A stretch of DNA of 64,000 bases from Limnoglobus roseus. GTDB lineage: Bacteria; Planctomycetota; Planctomycetia; Gemmatales; Gemmataceae. Shown here one piece after another: positions 59,117 through 64,000 of the stretch. Below the pieces are notes generated by a model, which worked only from the letters and a program-made list of their open reading frames with translations, ran no database searches and was not told the DNA's origin. Location: contig NZ_CP042425.1 of assembly GCF_008254045.1 (NCBI RefSeq), positions 8,942,163-9,006,162 on the forward strand. Direction: 5' to 3'. The translations under genes and the position numbers were made by a program. The stretch's first letter is position 1. Every line of letters begins with the position of its first letter.

Positions 59117-59212
59117 AAGAAGTGAACCGAAGGGACGAACGCAACATTCCGCGCCGCGAATAATGACGCGGGGTGTCGCACCGAAGGTGGCGGTGGTGGC
59201 CTACTTGCCCCC

Positions 59213-59263
59213 GGCGTCGGTCCGCCGGAGCAGACGGCGGCTATGCTCCGGCGGACCGACGCC
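59213..59263. terminator. 20-bp perfect hairpin shared by uvrA and the heme-protein gene
   Basis: Arms 59213-59232 and 59244-59263 are exact complements over 20 bp, with an 11-nt loop. The right arm encodes the last residues of UvrA and the TAG stop lies in the loop. It lies between convergent genes and would serve as a bidirectional terminator. Confidence 0.7.
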
Positions 59264-62132
59264 GTTTCTTGTCCAACAACTCTGCCAGGAACTTGCCGGT
59301 GTGCGAGGCCTTGCACGCGGCGACCTCCTCGGGCGTGCCGCACGCGATCAGGTGCCCGCCCTTGTGCCCGCCCTCTGGGCCGAGGTCGATGACGTAATCG
59401 GCCGTCTTAATCACGTCGAGGTTGTGCTCGATCACCACGACCGAATGGCCGTTATCGACCAGCCGGTTCAGGCTTTCCAACAGTCGGCCGATGTCGGCGA
59501 AGTGCAGGCCGGTCGTCGGCTCGTCGAGGATGTACACGTTGTGCTTGCCGCGCTTGAGCTTGCCGAGTTCCCCGGCCAGTTTGACCCGCTGGGCTTCCCC
59601 GCCGGAGAGGATCGTCGACGGGTGGCCGAGCTTGAGGTAGCCGAGGCCCAGTTCGTTCAGGACGGCAATCTTGCGGGCGATGGTCGGTTGGTTCGCGAAG
59701 AATTCGACACCGTCCTCGACCGACAGGTCGAGCACCTCGGCGATGTTCTTGTCTTGATACTTGACCTCAAGAGTCTCCTGGTTGTACCGCGCGCCCTTGC
59801 ACGTCGGGCAGACGACTTCCACGTCGGGCATGAACGAGAGCTGGGTCGTGATCGTCCCCTCGCCGGTGCACTCTTCACAGCGGCCGCCCTTGACGTTGAA
59901 GCTGAAGGTGGAGGCCGTGAAGCCGCACTTCTTGGCCGCGTCGGTTTCGGCGAACAGGGTGCGGATCGCGTCGTAGAAGCCGATGTACGTCGCCGGGTTG
60001 GACCGCGAGGACCGGCCGATCGGCGACTGGTCGATGTCGATCACGTCGCTGACGTGTTCGCTGCCCGTGAACTCGTCGTGGTCGCCCGCCAGGACGCGGC
60101 TGTCGTGGAGCAACGAATAGAGTCGTTTCTGAAGGATGCCGTGGATCAGCGAGCTTTTCCCCGACCCCGACGCGCCGGTGATGCACACGAATTGTTCCAG
60201 CGGGATCTCGACGCGGAGGTTCTTGAGGTTGTTCTGGCGCGCGCCGCGGATGAGGATCGATTTGCCGGTTGCCGGCCGGCGCTTGCGCGGAACGTCGATG
60301 GTCTTTTTGCCGCTGAGGTACTGGCCGGTGAGCGAGTTGTCGTCCTTCAGGAGTTTCTTCAACGACCCCTCGGCCACGACCTTGCCGCCGTGGACGCCCG
60401 GACCGGGACCGATCTCGACGATGTGGTCCGCCGCCCGGATTGTGTCCTCGTCGTGCTCGACCACGATCACGGTGTTGCCCAGGTCGCGGAGGCGTTCCAA
60501 CGTCTCGATCATCTTGACGTTGTCCTTGGGGTGTAGCCCGATGCTCGGCTCGTCGAGGACGTAGAGCATGCCCATGAGGCCCGACCCGATCTGGGACGAC
60601 AGGCGGATCCGCTGCGACTCGCCGCCCGACAGGGTTGCCGACCGGCGGTTCAGGCTGAGGTAGTCCAGCCCGATGGCGACGAGCAGTTCCAGCCGCGTGG
60701 CGACTTCGCGCACGATCGTGTCGGCAATCGCCCGCTGCTTCGGCGTCGGCTCGATCACGCCGAGGTAGTCGATCAAATCCGCCAGGTGCATTTCGCCGAC
60801 TTCGTAGAGGTTGCGGTCGCCGATCGTGACGAGGCGGCGGGCACGCTTCAGCCGGGCACCGCCGCACTCCGGGCAATCGTACTCGACCATCACCTTCTTC
60901 AGGTACTCGTCCATGCCGGCGTTCGACGTGCCCTGCTTGCGGTACTGCCGGTAGTGGTGTTCGAGGTGGTTCACGATGCCGGCGTACTTCATCTTCTTGC
61001 CGGCGTGCTGGTGGCCGATCTTCGCCTTCGGCGGGATCGCGACCTCGAACAACTCGCCCCCGGTGCCGTGGAGCAGGATTTGAACGTGCTTCTCGGCCAA
61101 GTCCTGGAAGGGCGTGTCGAGGCTGAACCCGTAATGGACCGCGAGGCTGTAAAGCTGCCGGCCGCCCCAGCTATCGGGGCTGTTGCCCACCGCGGCCGAG
61201 ACGAACGCCCCCTCGTTGATGGACCGTTTCGGATCGGGAACGAGCAGCGCCGGATGGACCCGCATCGCCGTACCGAGGCCGGCGCACGTCGGGCAGGCCC
61301 CCGCGGGGTCGTTGAACGTGAACTGGAACGCCTGCATCTCGCCGGCGACGAGGCGGTGTTTCGCGCAGCCGAAGCCGTCGTAAAACTTCTGATGTTCCCG
61401 GCCGGGCGACTTGGGCTTCACGATGTGGAACCCGAGCAGACCGTCGCCGAGCTTCAGCCCGTGCTCCAGTGATGTGACGACTTGCTGCTCGATGCCAGGG
61501 CCGATGACGAACGAATCGACCACCGCCTCGACCGTGTGCACCTCGTCCTCGTCGAGTTCGATGTGGTCGCCGAGGTCCCGCGGCTTGCCGTCGATGCGCG
61601 CCCGCCGGTAGCCGTTGACGCGGATTTGTTCGAACAGGTACTCGTAGTCCTCACCGTGAATCTTGTAGACCGGCGCTCGCACCTCGACTTCCGTACCCCT
61701 GGGCAGCGATAGCAGGTGTTCCATCATCTGGTGCGGCGTGCGGATCGCGAGTGCTTCCCTGCACAGGGGGCAGTGCGACGTCCCCATCGTGGCGAACAGC
61801 ATCCGCAAGTAGTCCGAGATGTCGGTCATCGTGCCGACCGTCGAGCGGGGGTTACTGCCGACGGTTTTCTGGTCGATCGACACGACCGGCGACAGGCCGT
61901 TGACGAAATCGACGTCCGGCTTCTTGAGTTGCCCGACGAACCGCTTCGCGAACGTGGACATCGACGCGAGCAACCGCCGCTGCCCCTCGGCGTAGAGCGT
62001 GTCGAAGGCGAGCGACGACTTGCCCGACCCGCTCACGCCGGTGACGACGACGAGCTTGTCGCGCGGAATCTCCACGTCGACGTTCCGCAGGTTGTTTTCC
62101 CGCGCGCCGTGAATCTGGATCGTGGTTCGCAT
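59241..62132 (-). CDS. uvrA: UvrA excinuclease ABC subunit A
   Basis: 963 aa, normal UvrA length. DNA damage recognition ATPase of nucleotide excision repair. First ATPase: Walker A GVSGSGKSS, signature LSGGESQRIRLSSQIGSGLM. Second: GASGSGKSS, LSGGEAQRVKLAGELGKL, ILDEPTTGLHFADI. Zinc-binding Cys pairs include CPTCAGLG, CPECGGARL and CEECTGEGT/CPTCKGARY. The UvrB-interaction insert is in the first half. The ATG at 62132 is 1 base after the stop of an upstream gene of unknown function, so the two are cotranscribed. uvrB and uvrC are not in the window. Confidence 0.93.
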   Translation of the reverse strand: MRTTIQIHGARENNLRNVDVEIPRDKLVVVTGVSGSGKSSLAFDTLYAEGQRRLLASMSTFAKRFVGQLKKPDVDFVNGLSPVVSIDQKTVGSNPRSTVGTMTDISDYLRMLFATMGTSHCPLCREALAIRTPHQMMEHLLSLPRGTEVEVRAPVYKIHGEDYEYLFEQIRVNGYRRARIDGKPRDLGDHIELDEDEVHTVEAVVDSFVIGPGIEQQVVTSLEHGLKLGDGLLGFHIVKPKSPGREHQKFYDGFGCAKHRLVAGEMQAFQFTFNDPAGACPTCAGLGTAMRVHPALLVPDPKRSINEGAFVSAAVGNSPDSWGGRQLYSLAVHYGFSLDTPFQDLAEKHVQILLHGTGGELFEVAIPPKAKIGHQHAGKKMKYAGIVNHLEHHYRQYRKQGTSNAGMDEYLKKVMVEYDCPECGGARLKRARRLVTIGDRNLYEVGEMHLADLIDYLGVIEPTPKQRAIADTIVREVATRLELLVAIGLDYLSLNRRSATLSGGESQRIRLSSQIGSGLMGMLYVLDEPSIGLHPKDNVKMIETLERLRDLGNTVIVVEHDEDTIRAADHIVEIGPGPGVHGGKVVAEGSLKKLLKDDNSLTGQYLSGKKTIDVPRKRRPATGKSILIRGARQNNLKNLRVEIPLEQFVCITGASGSGKSSLIHGILQKRLYSLLHDSRVLAGDHDEFTGSEHVSDVIDIDQSPIGRSSRSNPATYIGFYDAIRTLFAETDAAKKCGFTASTFSFNVKGGRCEECTGEGTITTQLSFMPDVEVVCPTCKGARYNQETLEVKYQDKNIAEVLDLSVEDGVEFFANQPTIARKIAVLNELGLGYLKLGHPSTILSGGEAQRVKLAGELGKLKRGKHNVYILDEPTTGLHFADIGRLLESLNRLVDNGHSVVVIEHNLDVIKTADYVIDLGPEGGHKGGHLIACGTPEEVAACKASHTGKFLAELLDKKRRRSAGA

Positions 62133-62133
62133 G

Positions 62134-63087
62134 TTAACCGTCGAGGAAGTAGGCCGGTTCTTCGACCCGCTCCAGGCTGCGCTTGGTCAGCTTGAACGGG
62201 GCCGAGTGTTTTTGCAGCACGCTCTTCTGTTCGAGCCATTCGCACGCCGATTCCAGGTGCCACGGGTGCAACTGCGAGAACGCGAAATGATCGCTCATCT
62301 CGGATAACGGCACGACGCGGTTCTGCTTCTTGAGATAGGCGAGCAGCGGTTTCAGGTGGGCCTTGTAGTGCGCTTCGAGATACCCGTCGATCGCGTCGAG
62401 GGCCGTCGCTAACACGCGCCGATTCTTCCGCTTGGCCAGCACGTCGAGATAGATCGTCTGAAACAGAGCCGGGTCGATTTCCATCGCCCGGTAGATGACG
62501 TCCTGTTCCCACACCCGACCTTGTCGGATGATTTCCGTGTGTGCCACGCTGTGGGCGGCCCCGAGAATTTCTTGCGCCGCCAGTTCCAGGTCGCCCTTGA
62601 TCTCCAACCGCTTCCGCGCGTGGCGAGTCGCGTGGATCGTCCACGTCGAGAACGTCAACAGTTCCCGCTCCTGGTCTTTCGTCGCGACGCTGTTGGCCTT
62701 CTTGAACCAGCTCTCGATCGACGCATCCTTGCTGTAAACGATCCGGCGCTCGGCGAAGAAGTTGCACGAAAAAGCCGTCCGCGACGCCCCTTCGACCATT
62801 TGCTTGAACCGGCTGCGGGGGATGACTTCGGCGTGAATGTTGATGTCGTTTTCGACCAGGATGCGGAAGATTCGCTCGCTGTTGCCGTCGCTCGGCATGC
62901 GCCGGCTGACGCCGTCCGCTTCGATGATCCAGAGGCCGAGCGACTCGCGGTGCCAGATCGTTTCCGGCGACAAGCTCCCCACCTGGACAACGGCAAGCAC
63001 GTAGCGATCGTCCGCGATTCGGTCGATCAACTGCTTCATCGCGGTTTCGAATCGCGTGACTTTGGCACCGTCGTCGTCCCGGGTCAT
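62134..63087 (-). CDS. Unknown protein with nucleotidyltransferase-like N-terminus, cotranscribed with uvrA
   Basis: 317 aa. The first 120 residues (FETAMKQLIDRIADDRYVLA, VVQVGSLSPETIWHRESLGL) resemble the start of nucleotidyltransferase-fold proteins: GS motif, Asp/Glu-containing strands and the phrase WIIEADG. The C-terminal two thirds is alpha-helical, with ATRHARKRLEIKGDLELAAQ similar in feel to HEPN-like helical domains, and no known catalytic motif. Resemblance is weak, so the fold is a suggestion. It ends 1 base before uvrA starts, implying a shared transcript. Confidence 0.65.
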   Translation of the reverse strand: MTRDDDGAKVTRFETAMKQLIDRIADDRYVLAVVQVGSLSPETIWHRESLGLWIIEADGVSRRMPSDGNSERIFRILVENDINIHAEVIPRSRFKQMVEGASRTAFSCNFFAERRIVYSKDASIESWFKKANSVATKDQERELLTFSTWTIHATRHARKRLEIKGDLELAAQEILGAAHSVAHTEIIRQGRVWEQDVIYRAMEIDPALFQTIYLDVLAKRKNRRVLATALDAIDGYLEAHYKAHLKPLLAYLKKQNRVVPLSEMSDHFAFSQLHPWHLESACEWLEQKSVLQKHSAPFKLTKRSLERVEEPAYFLDG

Positions 63088-63162
63088 GGGCTTGGCCTCG
63101 GCGTGAAACTGAACCGTTGGTACTGTCCTTGCTTTGCGTTGCCGGCGAGGGGGGCGACGGAT

Positions 63163-63570
63163 TCAGTCGGGCGGTAAACCGAATTCGATCACTTTGCCGT
63201 CGGCCGTAATCTTCGCGCCGCAAAGGCGCATCTCGTTTTTCACAATCCGTTCTGACCAAATGTAGATTTCGTCCTCGTCATTCTCGTCAGGTAGCACAGC
63301 ATACCGCAGTCTTTTCCCCCAGCCGTCCCGCAGACAGTATTCGGGTTCGTCGAGAAGTTTGTTACGAGTCAATTCGTCGAAAGAGGTCGGATACCTGTGG
63401 GTGTACTTTGGATTATTCCGATAGGCGATACAGACCTAGGCGAGCTTCCGGGTTTTGTTGAGAGTTTCATGCCATGTGGAGTACCGATCCGGGTCTTTCG
63501 GGAAGAAGAGATAGCCGACGAACACGAGGATCATCACGACGGCGATGCGCGCGAATTTCGTTGTCTTCAT
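63163..63570 (-). pseudogene. T2SG/pseudopilin-like small protein split by an in-frame TAG
   Basis: The ATG at 63570 starts MKTTKFARIAVVMILVFVGY (signal anchor), then PKDPDRYSTWHETLNKTRKLA. A TAG at 63436-63438 interrupts, and the same frame then continues VCIAYRNNPKYTHRYPTSFD through EPEYCLRDGWGKRLRYAVLP to TAA... at 63163. The joined sequence has the layout of type-II-secretion-pseudopilin-like proteins (YP-T-FDEL ... DGWG..RY ...). Length without the stop would be 135 aa. Whether TAG is a mutation, a sequencing error or read through is unknown. The part after the stop could start only at a TTG (63372). Confidence 0.6.
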
Positions 63571-63586
63571 CGTCGGCTCAGAGAGA

Positions 63587-63621
63587 GAATCGGGCCAACC
63601 GTGTTTCGGTTGGCCCGATTC
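63587..63621 (-). terminator. Perfect 15-bp hairpin upstream of small T2SG-like gene
   Basis: Arms 63587-63601 and 63607-63621 are exact complements, with a 5-nt loop. It sits 17 bases before the ATG at 63570 and could either be a terminator from outside or a 5'-UTR element blocking translation. Confidence 0.5.
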
Positions 63622-63846
63622 TACGCTCACCCGCAGGACCGTTCCAGTAATTCCGCCACACCCTACGTCAACTCGACCAACACACGCGACGGCCGACAGT
63701 ATCGCAGACCCATCCCGCCGCTCAAACTGTGGTCACAGTTACTTCAGCCTCGATTATTTTTCATTTTCCGTGGAGATTTGGCCGGGCCGTCCGTTTCCCC
63801 TGTCGAACTCGGTTTCGCCTGCTCTCCAATCTTTGAGGCTACTGTG

Positions 63847-64000
63847 ATGTTGCGCGAAATGTACCAAGCCCTTCTCCGGGGTGCTCGCCGGCGACAGAGG
63901 AAGGCGAAGAAGGCCGTGACGGCCCCGACCAGCCGGTTCATCCCGTCGCTGGTGGGCCTGGAGGCCCGCGAGGTGCCAGCGGTGGTGGCGACGTTCACCC
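63847..64000 (+). CDS. N-terminus of a planctomycete surface protein (runs off right edge)
   Basis: The ATG at 63847 has GAGG 8 bases upstream. The first 51 residues read MLREMYQALLRGARRRQRKA, then FIPSLVGLEAREVPAVVATF. This is the basic leader followed by the planctomycete-specific LExRxVPA-type motif that starts large repetitive surface or extracellular proteins in this group. The rest is outside the window. Confidence 0.6.
   Translation, partial: MLREMYQALLRGARRRQRKAKKAVTAPTSRFIPSLVGLEAREVPAVVATFT

Overview
The window is GC-rich (mostly 60-70% GC by eye). Its gene content is typical of a planctomycete, most likely Gemmataceae. The lineage markers are a DUF1559 prepilin-like protein paired with a small lipoprotein, a PVC-type heme-binding CxxCH protein, a DUF1592/DUF1552 pair, NIPSNAP, kinase-WD40 fusions with overlapping ECF sigma genes, an ECF sigma factor fused to beta-propellers, and a surface protein opening with a LExREVPA-like motif. 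This assignment is inference from families; no rRNA or other phylogenetic marker is present.

Layout. 1-4618: a minus-strand run (partial unknown secreted protein, tandem-duplicated SASA esterase, DUF1349 protein) divergent from a XylR-like AraC regulator. 5357-8112: NIPSNAP protein, small lipoprotein and DUF1559 protein. 8281-10620: a second XylR-like regulator flanked by about 320-bp imperfect inverted repeats, one of which carries a truncated copy of the neighbouring esterase start. 10513-24095: a same-strand carbohydrate cluster (double esterase, ThuA/dehydrogenase/cytochrome, DUF1592, DUF1552, small secreted protein, SASA-GH43-F5/8C fusion), ending in a clear hairpin terminator. 24096-27850: a noncoding and decayed stretch with hairpins, three 35-nt repeats at 72-73-nt period, a dead kinase, a dead IS5-like element and an FG-GAP-like remnant. 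28046-32689: an RND pump and its adaptor. 33087-35485: GlxA-type regulator, an MFS stub, ogt and mug. 35588-41086: a giant ECF sigma/beta-propeller fusion. 41992-45789: a hybrid histidine kinase. 45815-49158: cytochrome/DUF2231-like membrane protein and metallophosphoesterase, divergent from an ECF sigma/anti-sigma pair. 49397-53777: a kinase-WD40 gene (frameshifted) overlapping an ECF sigma gene. 53918-58366: SMR exporter, NlpC/P60-like hydrolase, SDR, AOS-family PLP enzyme, cupin. 58367-64000: DUF3365-like heme protein, uvrA with a nucleotidyltransferase-like partner, a T2SG-like small gene split by TAG, and the start of a surface protein.

Working together (inference): the 10.5-24 kb genes look like a regulated, largely exported system for acylated plant-type polysaccharide, combining ester removal, GH43 glycosidase and heme-linked oxidoreductases. 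The 0.5-4.6 kb locus looks like a smaller parallel module. The 35-54 kb half is dominated by signalling: three ECF sigma systems, a kinase and a phosphorelay.

Sequence quality: several conserved genes carry single frameshifts, mostly compatible with one missing base in a short G/C run. Some may therefore be assembly errors. The 25-27.9 kb island, with nonsense codons and many shifts, looks genuinely decayed.
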